Source: Pelagibacteraceae bacterium AG-337-G04
GTDB lineage: Bacteria > Pseudomonadota > Alphaproteobacteria > Pelagibacterales > Pelagibacteraceae
NCBI GenBank assembly: GCA_003282205.1
Contig: QBZW01000002.1
Coordinates: forward strand, 1-64,000
DNA length: 64,000 nucleotides
Reading direction: 5' to 3'
Shown: positions 8,269 through 15,752 of the stretch, one piece after another
Layout: every line of letters begins with the position of its first letter
Position numbering within the stretch: the stretch's first letter is position 1
The notes under the pieces: model-generated
Databases searched by the model: none
Told to the model about the DNA's origin: nothing
What the model saw: only the letters and a program-made list of their open reading frames with translations
Translations under genes and position numbers: made by a program

Positions 8269-9506
8269 TGAAATTAGCTATTATAGGCTCTGGTATATCA
8301 GGTCTAAGTGCAGCGTATAGTTTATCTAAAAAATATAAAGTAGATCTATTTGAGAAAGAAGACCATTTTGGAGGTCATTCTCATACTATTGATGTTAACG
8401 TTGGAAATAATGTAGTCCCTGTTGATATAGGCTTTATTGTATTTAACAAAAAAACTTATCCAAATTTAATAAATTTTTTTCAAGAAAATGATATTGCTAT
8501 CGAAAAAAGTAATATGTCATTCTCAGTATCTGTTAGAGATTCAAATATAGAATATTGTGGAAAAGGTCTTTCTGGAATTTTTAGCAATAAATCAAACTTG
8601 TTTAATATAAAATTTTTAAAGATGTTTTTTACTATAATCAGTTTTTATAAACAAAGTGAAAACCAAGATCCAATTAACGAAAATATTACTTTAGGCAGCT
8701 ATTTAGACAATTTAAAACTGTCAGAGTATTTTATCAAATTCCATATTATACCCATGGTATCAGCTATATGGTCAATGCCCCCTTACGAGGCAAAACAAAT
8801 GCCTTTGAAATTTTTTTTTAAATTTTTTCAAAATCATGGATTATTCAAATTAAAAGATCGACCGCAATGGTTCACAGTTTCAAAAAGAAGTAGAACATAT
8901 GTAGATAAAATTCTAAGTAAAATCAGTGGCGAATATTATAAAAATTATAATATTAATAAAATTAAAAGAATTGGATCTGGAGTTCAGGTTTATTACGGAG
9001 ATAAAAATGAATATTTTACATACGATAAAGTCGTATTGGCCACTCATGCTAATCAAGCTCTGTCCTTAATTGAAAATCCTGAAGAAATAGAAAATAAGAT
9101 CTTAAGTAATTTTAAATATAAAACAAATGAGGCTATAGTCCATGAAGATATAAGTTATATGCCAAGTAACAAAAGTGCTTGGTGTTCATGGAATTCCTCG
9201 ATCGAATCTGAGAATAGTGAAAAAAATTCAATTACTTATTGGTTAAACCTATTACAAAATTTGAATATAAATAAAAATATTTTTTTAACATTAAATCCTT
9301 ATTTAGAGATACCTGAAGAAAAAATATTCCGAAAAGTTATATTTACTCACCCTTACTTTGATCAAAATGCAATCAATAGCCAGAAAGATCTTCACCTAAT
9401 TCAAAATAAAAATAATATTTTATTTTGTGGTAGTTATTTTGGATATGGATTTCATGAAGATGGTATAAAATCATCAATAGATATGATTAAGTATATAAAT
9501 GCTTAA
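8268..9506 (+). CDS. FAD/NAD(P)-binding amine-oxidase-like protein (COG2907, UfaD-like)
   Basis: This is a 412 aa flavoprotein with an N-terminal Rossmann motif GSGISGLSAAY (about 7-17), ending in the FEKEDHFGGHSHT stretch typical of COG2907 'predicted NAD/FAD-binding' proteins. The C-terminal CGSYFGYGFHEDG at about 390-402 is the second FAD-binding signature. In Rhodobacter sphaeroides a protein of this group (UfaD, from memory) desaturates membrane acyl chains on the way to furan fatty acids, acting with a Cfa-like methyltransferase. The gene order here (flavoprotein, DUF1365, Cfa-like) matches that partnership. The enzymatic role is inferred from family and context, not from catalytic residues. 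Confidence 0.8.
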   Translation: MKLAIIGSGISGLSAAYSLSKKYKVDLFEKEDHFGGHSHTIDVNVGNNVVPVDIGFIVFNKKTYPNLINFFQENDIAIEKSNMSFSVSVRDSNIEYCGKGLSGIFSNKSNLFNIKFLKMFFTIISFYKQSENQDPINENITLGSYLDNLKLSEYFIKFHIIPMVSAIWSMPPYEAKQMPLKFFFKFFQNHGLFKLKDRPQWFTVSKRSRTYVDKILSKISGEYYKNYNINKIKRIGSGVQVYYGDKNEYFTYDKVVLATHANQALSLIENPEEIENKILSNFKYKTNEAIVHEDISYMPSNKSAWCSWNSSIESENSEKNSITYWLNLLQNLNINKNIFLTLNPYLEIPEEKIFRKVIFTHPYFDQNAINSQKDLHLIQNKNNILFCGSYFGYGFHEDGIKSSIDMIKYINA

Positions 9507-10275
9507 AAACTCTAAGATATACGTAGGGAAAGTAATACATAGAAGATTTAAACCTAAAAATCATTATTTTAAATATAGGGTTTTTTCATTATTAATAGAC
9601 TTAGATGATTTAAATGAAATTGATAATAAAATTAAATTATTTTCATATAATAAATTCAATATCATTAGTTTTTTTGATAAAGATCATGGGGATAGAGATG
9701 GCACCTCTTTAAAAAATTGGGTAAAAAAAAAGCTAGAAAATATTGGTATCGACAATAAAGAGGTTAAAATCAAATTATTCTGTTATCCAAGAATATTAGG
9801 TTACGTATTTAATCCTTTAAGTGTTTTCTTTATATATGATAAGTATGATAAGTTAATTTCTTTATTTTATGAGGTAAAAAATACATTTGGTGAACAACAT
9901 ACATACATTTTTAAAGTTCAAGATAATGAAACTTTAAGAAATAGTTGTGTAAAAAAATTTCATGTATCGCCCTTCATAGATATGGAGTGTAATTACAAAT
10001 TTAGAGTAAATAAGCCTTCAGACAAAATATCAGTTATAATTGACCAATCTGATAATGATGGTAAACTTTTATTCGCTTCCCAGGACGGAAATGCAAAAGA
10101 ATTTAGTAATAAAAATCTATTCGTTTCCTATATTTTTCACCCCTTGATGACATTTAAAGTTATTGTCGCAATCCACTATGAGGCATTTAAACTATGGTTA
10201 AAAGGAATAAAGTTTATTAAGAAAAAGATAAATATTAAAAACAATAGTTCGGTAGAAAAAAGTGAATTTGAATAA
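9499..10275 (+). CDS. DUF1365 family protein
   Basis: This is a 258 aa protein of the DUF1365 family. It is recognisable by YVGKVIHRRFKPKNHYFKYR at the N-terminus, the DHGDRDGTSL segment near residue 72-81, CYPRILGYVFNPLSVFFIYD (about 95-114), and VSPFIDMECNYKFR. Its biochemical function is not established to my knowledge. It is nearly always encoded between a COG2907 flavoprotein and a Cfa-type methyltransferase, as here, so it probably acts in the same acyl-chain modification. A hydrophobic C-terminal region (about 208-235) with a basic tail could dock to the membrane. It overlaps both neighbours (8 bp and 14 bp). Confidence 0.85.
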   Translation: MLKNSKIYVGKVIHRRFKPKNHYFKYRVFSLLIDLDDLNEIDNKIKLFSYNKFNIISFFDKDHGDRDGTSLKNWVKKKLENIGIDNKEVKIKLFCYPRILGYVFNPLSVFFIYDKYDKLISLFYEVKNTFGEQHTYIFKVQDNETLRNSCVKKFHVSPFIDMECNYKFRVNKPSDKISVIIDQSDNDGKLLFASQDGNAKEFSNKNLFVSYIFHPLMTFKVIVAIHYEAFKLWLKGIKFIKKKINIKNNSSVEKSEFE

Positions 10276-11434
10276 ATTATCAGACAAAATTGTCTTTAAC
10301 TCACTAAAATTTATTAAATATGGAAATTTAAAAATAACAAACCATGATGGAAAAGAATATACCTTCGGAAATAGTAATGAAATATTAAATGCTGATCTAA
10401 AAATAAATAAACCAGGTTTAACCTTTAAAATTATCAAAAATGGAAGTGTAGGTCTGGCAGAAGCATATATGGATAATTATTTTGAGACAAATAATTTAAC
10501 TAATCTTATAGAGCTAGCGGCAAAAAATATAAAAATAGTTCATAAATTTTCTGGCTCTTTCGATCTTCCAATATTTAATAAAATTAAAGGTTTGTTTATT
10601 AAAAATAATAAATCTAGAAGCAAAGAAAACATTAGGAAGCATTACGATTTAGGGAATGAATTTTTCTCATTATGGCTTGATAAAACATTAACTTATTCAA
10701 GTGCAATTTTTGACGATAGTAATGATTTGGAAAAAGCTCAAATAAATAAATATAAAAAACTCTCAAATCTTGTTAAACCTAAATCAGGAGATAAGATGCT
10801 TGAGATTGGTTGCGGATGGGGAGGATTTGCAGAATATATTGGAAAAAATTATGACGTAAAGTTAGATTGTATAACAATCTCCAAAAAACAATACGAATAT
10901 TCAAAAGAAAGAATTCACAAAGAAGGTTTGAATGAAAAAATAAATATACAAATGTTAGATTTTAGAGATGTTAAAAATAATTATAATTCAATAGCTTCTA
11001 TAGAAATGATAGAAGCAGTAGGACAGAGTTATTTAAAAAATTATTTTAATACTATTAAAGAAAACTTAGTCGAAGGCGGAACAGCAGCTATACAATCAAT
11101 TACTATAGATGACTCCATCTATGATAGATATAAAAGTAAAACTGATTTTATCCAAAAATACATATTTCCTGGTGGTTTTTTACCTAGTAAAAATGAGTTA
11201 GTAAATCTAGCAAACCAATCTGGACTTAAGTTTGAGAATTGCAATTCTTATGGTGATCATTACTCAAATACATTAAATATTTGGAGAGAAGAGTTCTTAG
11301 AAAAATGGGAACAAATTTCATCTCAAGGCTTCGATAATACTTTTAAAAGAATGTGGAATTTTTACTTATCTTATTGTGAAGCAGGTTTTAAATCTAAAAA
11401 TATAGACTTAATCCAATTTGCTCTTCAAAAATAA
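10262..11434 (+). CDS. Cfa-like SAM-dependent acyl-chain methyltransferase (possible UfaM)
   Basis: This is a 390 aa member of the cyclopropane-fatty-acid synthase family, acting on membrane phospholipid acyl chains with S-adenosylmethionine. The SAM site LEIGCGWGGFAEY and the upstream RKHYDLGNEFFSLWLD are clear. By my alignment from memory, two residues used by E. coli Cfa differ: the Cys of YSCAYW is Ser (YSSAIF), and the bicarbonate-contacting His of LLHTIG is Gln (AIQSIT). The Glu of IEMIEAVG is kept. This suggests a methyltransferase that need not close a cyclopropane ring, like UfaM of furan fatty acid synthesis. The start is GTG 10262 (or TTG 10268), overlapping DUF1365 by 14 bp. Confidence 0.88.
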   Translation: MNLNKLSDKIVFNSLKFIKYGNLKITNHDGKEYTFGNSNEILNADLKINKPGLTFKIIKNGSVGLAEAYMDNYFETNNLTNLIELAAKNIKIVHKFSGSFDLPIFNKIKGLFIKNNKSRSKENIRKHYDLGNEFFSLWLDKTLTYSSAIFDDSNDLEKAQINKYKKLSNLVKPKSGDKMLEIGCGWGGFAEYIGKNYDVKLDCITISKKQYEYSKERIHKEGLNEKINIQMLDFRDVKNNYNSIASIEMIEAVGQSYLKNYFNTIKENLVEGGTAAIQSITIDDSIYDRYKSKTDFIQKYIFPGGFLPSKNELVNLANQSGLKFENCNSYGDHYSNTLNIWREEFLEKWEQISSQGFDNTFKRMWNFYLSYCEAGFKSKNIDLIQFALQK

Positions 11435-11442
11435 ATAATACG

Positions 11443-11979
11443 ATGAAAATTAAATATTTCTTATTGATAATAATCACAGTATTGATTACAAGCTGTTCAT
11501 CAAACCAAGCAATGAAACCAGAAGATTTTAAAAACCAAAAACCTAGATTGATAATAGAAGAGTATTTATCTGGAAATGTAAAAGCATGGGGAATTTTACA
11601 AAATAGATCAGGTAAAGTGACAAGACAATTTTCTGCAGATCTAGATGGAAAGTGGGATGGAAAACAATTGATACTTGATGAAAAATTTGTTTGGAATGAT
11701 GGAGAAATTCAAAACAGGCAATGGACAATCAATAAAATTGATGAACATAATTATGAAGGGACTGCAGGAGATGTAGTTGGAACTGCAAAAGGTTTTTCTT
11801 ATGGTCCTGCATTTAAATTTGAGTATGTTCTGTTAGTTCCAGTTAAAGGAAGAGAAATAAAAATAACTTTTGATGATTGGATTTTCATGCAAGATGAGAG
11901 AGTAGCAATTAATAGAGCAAAAATGACAAAGTTTGGTATTAAAGTTGCAGAATTAACTGTAATGTTTGTTAAAGATTAA
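11443..11979 (+). CDS. DUF3833 lipoprotein
   Basis: This is a 178 aa protein with a lipoprotein signal: a hydrophobic stretch followed by LITSC, placing the lipidated Cys at residue 18. The mature part matches DUF3833, with GILQNRSGKVTRQF, GKWDGKQLILDE, and the C-terminal DDWIFMQDERVAINRAKMTKFG. The function of the family is unknown. It is typically found in the same cluster as COG2907, DUF1365, Cfa-like and photolyase genes, so it is probably an envelope component of lipid remodelling. It starts 8 bp after the methyltransferase and converges on the SDR gene with a 2 bp gap. Confidence 0.82.
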   Translation: MKIKYFLLIIITVLITSCSSNQAMKPEDFKNQKPRLIIEEYLSGNVKAWGILQNRSGKVTRQFSADLDGKWDGKQLILDEKFVWNDGEIQNRQWTINKIDEHNYEGTAGDVVGTAKGFSYGPAFKFEYVLLVPVKGREIKITFDDWIFMQDERVAINRAKMTKFGIKVAELTVMFVKD

Positions 11980-11981
11980 AC

Positions 11982-12737
11982 TTATTTTTTTTGAAGCTTC
12001 GTCATTTTTCTTATCAAATATAAGTAGATCCCATTTGGTAAAATCTTAAAAAATTTTAATATTAAAAATAAACTTCTTGGAAAAGCTATTTCAAATGAAT
12101 TTTTATTTATTAAACCATCATAAATCTGTTCAGCTGCATATTGTGTAGTTTTTAAAAATGGCATCTTAAAGGTATTTTTATCTGTTAGTCTTGTTTTGAT
12201 AAAACCAGGACTAACAAGACAAACACGAACATCATATCTTTGAAAATCAAGATATAAACTTTCTGCTAGATTAATTAAAGCAGCTTTTGCGGGTCCATAG
12301 GCAGTTGAATTTGGTAATCCTCTGTATCCAGCAGTAGAAGATACAATGGATATAATTCCTTGCCTTCTTTCTTTGTAATACTTTTCAACAGCTTTAATAC
12401 AATTTACGGTTCCAATATAATTTACATTTGTAACATCAATTATATTCTGAAGATCAAAATCCTTCTCTTTTTCAGGCTCATATATTGCAGTAGAAAAAAA
12501 ACAAATATCAACCTTATTGTATTTCTCTACAATATTTTCAAAAACTGAATTACAAGCTTCATAATCAACTATATCTAATTTCAAATAATCAATATTTTCA
12601 TTTTTTTCTGAAATATCTTTTAAAACTTCTTCTCGTCTTGATGATATAATTACTTGCCATCCTTTATTTGCAAATTTTAATGCAACTGCTTCTCCTATTC
12701 CACTGCTTCCACCAGTTATCCAAATTACTTTTTTCAT
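11982..12737 (-). CDS. Short-chain dehydrogenase/reductase
   Basis: This is a 251 aa NAD(P)-dependent oxidoreductase of the classical SDR fold. Cofactor motif GGSSGIGEA lies near residues 8-16. The active site is intact: Ser in ISIVSSTAG, then YGPAKAA with the Tyr-Lys pair around residues 147-151. The PGFIKTRLTD loop after it is typical of COG0300/DltE-like enzymes. A short hydrophobic and basic tail (FLILKFFKILPNGIYLYLIR) suggests membrane association. It lies between the DUF3833 lipoprotein and the photolyase group, as in other light-response clusters. The substrate is unknown; an acyl or lipid carbonyl is plausible. Confidence 0.85.
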   Translation of the reverse strand: MKKVIWITGGSSGIGEAVALKFANKGWQVIISSRREEVLKDISEKNENIDYLKLDIVDYEACNSVFENIVEKYNKVDICFFSTAIYEPEKEKDFDLQNIIDVTNVNYIGTVNCIKAVEKYYKERRQGIISIVSSTAGYRGLPNSTAYGPAKAALINLAESLYLDFQRYDVRVCLVSPGFIKTRLTDKNTFKMPFLKTTQYAAEQIYDGLINKNSFEIAFPRSLFLILKFFKILPNGIYLYLIRKMTKLQKK

Positions 12738-12775
12738 CTATTTTTCATTATTTTATCACATAAATTTTCATCGAC

Positions 12776-13069
12776 ATGCGACAAGAATTGAATAGTATTA
12801 ATTATATAGAGAATTATATCAATTGTATGTTCAAAATTATAATCATATATGAGTTAATTTTCGTCGCGTTTTGGAATATTCTTTATTATTCTAACTCTGG
12901 AATAGAGAACTGGTTCCAAGAAAAAATTTTGACAGCAATTTTTGTGTTTTTATCTACAATGGCATTAGGATTAACTTTAATTTATGTGATTTATTATAGT
13001 TTAAAAATTACAGGGCTTTCAAAAATTTTAAAATCACTTAAAGATCCCAGAAACAGCAATACACAATAA
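12776..13069 (+). CDS. Small hypothetical membrane protein
   Basis: This is a 97 aa frame with two clear hydrophobic helices (about 18-40 and 51-75), a short periplasmic-type loop between them containing NSGIENWFQEK, and a basic, polar C-terminus. I do not recognise a family. The ATG at 12776 is 38 bp from the divergent SDR start. An alternative ATG at 12827 would remove 17 residues of polar N-terminus. It ends exactly one base before the convergent DUF2256 gene. Codon and base use match its neighbours. Its position inside the lipid and photolyase island suggests a related envelope role, but that is only contextual. Confidence 0.6.
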   Translation: MRQELNSINYIENYINCMFKIIIIYELIFVAFWNILYYSNSGIENWFQEKILTAIFVFLSTMALGLTLIYVIYYSLKITGLSKILKSLKDPRNSNTQ

Positions 13070-13198
13070 TTAATTACTAGAAGCGCATCTCTTAGAGCAA
13101 TACTTAACCTTTTCCCAATTAAGTTTCCATTTTTTTCTCCAAGAAAAAGGCTTGTTACAAATTTTGCATATCTTAGTTGGTAGGTTTTGTTTTTTCAT
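13070..13198 (-). CDS. DUF2256 small zinc-ribbon-like protein
   Basis: This is a 42-codon gene on the minus strand, found by reading the gap after the DCC gene. It starts with MKKQNLPTKICKIC and continues with CNKPFSWRKKW, then VKYCSKRC. The C-x2-C and C-x3-C pairs and the PF.WRKKW core match DUF2256 closely; these are very short proteins that probably bind zinc. The family is often encoded beside cryptochrome/photolyase genes. The start overlaps the DCC gene by 26 bp, and the photolyase-DCC-DUF2256 order indicates one transcript. It converges with the small membrane protein with no gap. The function is unknown. Confidence 0.85.
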   Translation of the reverse strand: MKKQNLPTKICKICNKPFSWRKKWKLNWEKVKYCSKRCASSN

Positions 13199-13544
13199 TT
13201 AATTGTTTTCTGTTTTTTAAAAATAAGAAATATGCAGCAATTTCGTAAATATAATGAAAAATAATAAACAAGGGTTTTATTGAAAAAATCTTAGATAGGA
13301 TTTTATATTTTGGTATTTTCGACCAAATTATAATAAATGCTCTAGCACCTCCAATAACCTCACCATCGTCTATCACATGCAACCTTCTGAGCAATTCTTT
13401 TTGCGATTTTGACGTTATTTTAATAGCCTCATCATTATTTGTAATATCTATCCATTCCAAATCACTATTTGCAATTTTTTTATAGTGATTAATTTCCATT
13501 CTACAAATATTGCAAGAATCGTTAAAATAAACTTTAATTCCCAT
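13173..13544 (-). CDS. DCC-family thiol-disulfide oxidoreductase-like protein (DUF393)
   Basis: This is a 123 aa protein of the DCC family, named for its N-terminal D-x-x-C-x-x-C motif. Here FNDSCNICR places the cysteines at residues 11 and 14, followed by the usual LHVIDDGEVIGGARAFIIIW segment. Such proteins look like thioredoxin-fold redox partners, but their substrates are unknown. A hydrophobic C-terminal stretch (about 88-110) suggests membrane association. It overlaps the photolyase gene by 11 bp and DUF2256 by 26 bp, so the three are translated from one message. A role in reducing the photolyase or an envelope protein is conjecture. Confidence 0.83.
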   Translation of the reverse strand: MGIKVYFNDSCNICRMEINHYKKIANSDLEWIDITNNDEAIKITSKSQKELLRRLHVIDDGEVIGGARAFIIIWSKIPKYKILSKIFSIKPLFIIFHYIYEIAAYFLFLKNRKQLNEKTKPTN

Positions 13545-15030
13545 AAGTATTGATTTTAATAAATTTGTTTGCTTCTGATAATATTAATTTTTTTCTATCT
13601 TCTTTCATTTTATCAAAAATTCTTACCATCATAGACAACCTTGGATTTTTCAAAAAAAATTTTCTATTCCTATCTATGAAACGCCAATAAAGACCATCCA
13701 TAACATTACACCAGCTTCCTCTTTTAAAATCCATCATTTTCATAAAATAACTTGATCCACAGATATAAGGCTTAGTTGCGAAAATTCCACCATCACTAAA
13801 CAATCCCATTCCATAAACATTTGGAACCATAACCCAATCAGATGAGTCTACAAACATCTCCATAAACCATTTATAAACTGATTTTGGTTCAACTTCGCAT
13901 AAATTCATAATGTTCGACAATATCATTAATCTTTCAATGTGGTGCGACCAACCAAATTTGTCAGCATTTTTAATTGCATGATCCAAAGGATACAGACCAG
14001 TACTACCATCATAAAATGTATCTTTCATTTTTCTTGTATGTTTAAAGAAATTTCCACTTTCCATTTCTTTGTTATAATTTTGATATATTCCTCTCATAAA
14101 CTCTCTCCAACCAATTATTTGTCTTATATAACCTTCTAGAGAATTTAATCTCACACCCTTGCTGTGATGATAAGTCATTATTTTTTGAATGATTATATCT
14201 GGCGTTATTAAACCTAGATTTAAATATGGACTAAGAGCACTGTGAAATAAAATATTATTTTTTTGATCAACTGCATCCTCATAATCACCAAATAGGTTTA
14301 ACTTTTCCTTAATAAAAAAATCCAATAATTTTGAAATATCATTATATTCTGTTGCAAACCAAAAATTTTTGGTTTCACCTGGATGTTTGCTAAATAATTT
14401 TTCAATAATTGGTTTTAAACTTTTTGTATGCTTAGTTTCTTTGATCACTGGAAATTTGGGTATTAAGATATTTTTTGGTAGTTTTTTTCTATTATCTTCA
14501 TCAAAACTCCATTTTCCTCCCTCTGGTGTTCCGTCTTTGTTTAACAAGATATTTAATCTCTCACGCTTTTCTTTATAATACTTTGCCATAAAGGGTTTTT
14601 TTGTTTTAGTTAAATATTTTTTAAAATCTTCTCGACTATCTAAAAACATAGGGGATTTAATTATATTCCACTGAATATTTTGTTTTTTTAAAAAAATATT
14701 TATTTTTGTTTCAAAAAATTTGTCCTCTATTTCAAAACTAGTTATTTCTTTAATTTTGTTTACCTTTAATATTTTTTCTAATTTTTTCGTATAATCTTTT
14801 TTAAAATCAGTAGAATCAATTTTTGAGTAATTTAGCTTAAATTTGTTTTCCTTCAATTTGTCCGCATAGGATCTCATTGAAGACAAAAATAGCAGTATTT
14901 TTAATTTATGATGTCTTTCATATGTACATAATTCGTAGTCTTCTGACATAAAAAACATGTGGTCTTTTTTGAAGCGGTCGAGGTTTTTTAATGGAAATAG
15001 TTGATTTCCAAGTATAAAAAATAATTTCAT
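13534..15030 (-). CDS. Cryptochrome/photolyase-family protein (COG3046-type)
   Basis: This is a 498 aa FAD protein of the deoxyribodipyrimidine photolyase-related group (COG3046, the bacterial (6-4)/FeS-BCP lineage). These either repair UV-induced (6-4) photoproducts with blue light or act as photoreceptors. The N-terminal alpha/beta domain begins LFFILGNQLFPL. The FAD-binding helical half contains IRQIIGWREFMRGIYQ, HHIERLMILSN and DWVMVPNVYGMGLFSDGG, all typical. Only four Cys residues are present in the whole protein, and I do not see the C-x2-C plus distant Cys pattern used for the [4Fe-4S] cluster of PhrB/CryB. Cluster status is therefore doubtful. It is divergent from an SDR gene, 10 bp away. 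Confidence 0.88.
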   Translation of the reverse strand: MKLFFILGNQLFPLKNLDRFKKDHMFFMSEDYELCTYERHHKLKILLFLSSMRSYADKLKENKFKLNYSKIDSTDFKKDYTKKLEKILKVNKIKEITSFEIEDKFFETKINIFLKKQNIQWNIIKSPMFLDSREDFKKYLTKTKKPFMAKYYKEKRERLNILLNKDGTPEGGKWSFDEDNRKKLPKNILIPKFPVIKETKHTKSLKPIIEKLFSKHPGETKNFWFATEYNDISKLLDFFIKEKLNLFGDYEDAVDQKNNILFHSALSPYLNLGLITPDIIIQKIMTYHHSKGVRLNSLEGYIRQIIGWREFMRGIYQNYNKEMESGNFFKHTRKMKDTFYDGSTGLYPLDHAIKNADKFGWSHHIERLMILSNIMNLCEVEPKSVYKWFMEMFVDSSDWVMVPNVYGMGLFSDGGIFATKPYICGSSYFMKMMDFKRGSWCNVMDGLYWRFIDRNRKFFLKNPRLSMMVRIFDKMKEDRKKLILSEANKFIKINTYGN

Positions 15031-15040
15031 TAATTATTAT

Positions 15041-15751
15041 ATGTCAGAAAAATATCTAATTGTCGGTGCGACAGGTTCTATCGGATCTAATCTAGCGGAG
15101 CAAATGTATTCTTCTGGTAAAGAAATTCATTTAGTTGGGAGAGATAAAAGCCAACTTAAAAATTTAGCTGAGAAATTGAAATCTTCTTATACTGTGGCAG
15201 ATGTATTACACGACGGATTCGTGGACACAATTAAATCAGATATATCAGAAATCAAAGGTGTAGCTTATTGTGTTGGATCTATAGATCTGAAGCCATTAAA
15301 AATGGCAAATGAGACAGACTTTCATAAATGTATGAAACTTAATTTTTATTCGGCGGTAGAATTAATCAAAGGATTTCAGGAAAACCTGAAACAAAATAAG
15401 GGCTCAATCGTTTTATTTTCAACTGTTGCAGCACAAAGAGGTTTTACAAACCATTCAATAATTGCATCTACTAAAGCGGCGATTGAGGGATTAACAGTTT
15501 CATTGGCGGCAGAGTTTGCTCCAAACATAAGAGTTAATAGTGTTGCTCTAAGTTTAACTAATTCTAAGATAGCTCAACCAATGTTAAAAAATACAGCCAT
15601 TGCAGAAGGTATAGCTAAAGCCCACCCACTCAAAAGATTAGGAGAAGGAAAAGATGGAGCAGCTTTAGCAAAATTTTTACTTACCGAAGAGAGTTCTTGG
15701 GTAACAGGTCAAATTATAGCTGTTGATGGTGGAAGATCAAAACTTTCATAA
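15041..15751 (+). CDS. SDR-fold protein lacking the catalytic tyrosine
   Basis: This is a 236 aa short-chain dehydrogenase-like protein with an intact nucleotide site GATGSIGSNLAE (about 9-20) and the C-terminal SSWVTGQIIAVDGG. The active-site region reads NHSIIASTKAA. Lys145 is present, but the position four before it, normally Tyr, is Ile141. It may therefore bind NAD(P) without classical SDR catalysis, or use another residue. Related SDRs beside photolyase genes have similar changes as far as I recall. It starts only 10 bp from the divergent photolyase ATG and has no visible Shine-Dalgarno. It stops 1 base before the sugar dehydrogenase start. Confidence 0.82.
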   Translation: MSEKYLIVGATGSIGSNLAEQMYSSGKEIHLVGRDKSQLKNLAEKLKSSYTVADVLHDGFVDTIKSDISEIKGVAYCVGSIDLKPLKMANETDFHKCMKLNFYSAVELIKGFQENLKQNKGSIVLFSTVAAQRGFTNHSIIASTKAAIEGLTVSLAAEFAPNIRVNSVALSLTNSKIAQPMLKNTAIAEGIAKAHPLKRLGEGKDGAALAKFLLTEESSWVTGQIIAVDGGRSKLS

Positions 15752-15752
15752 A

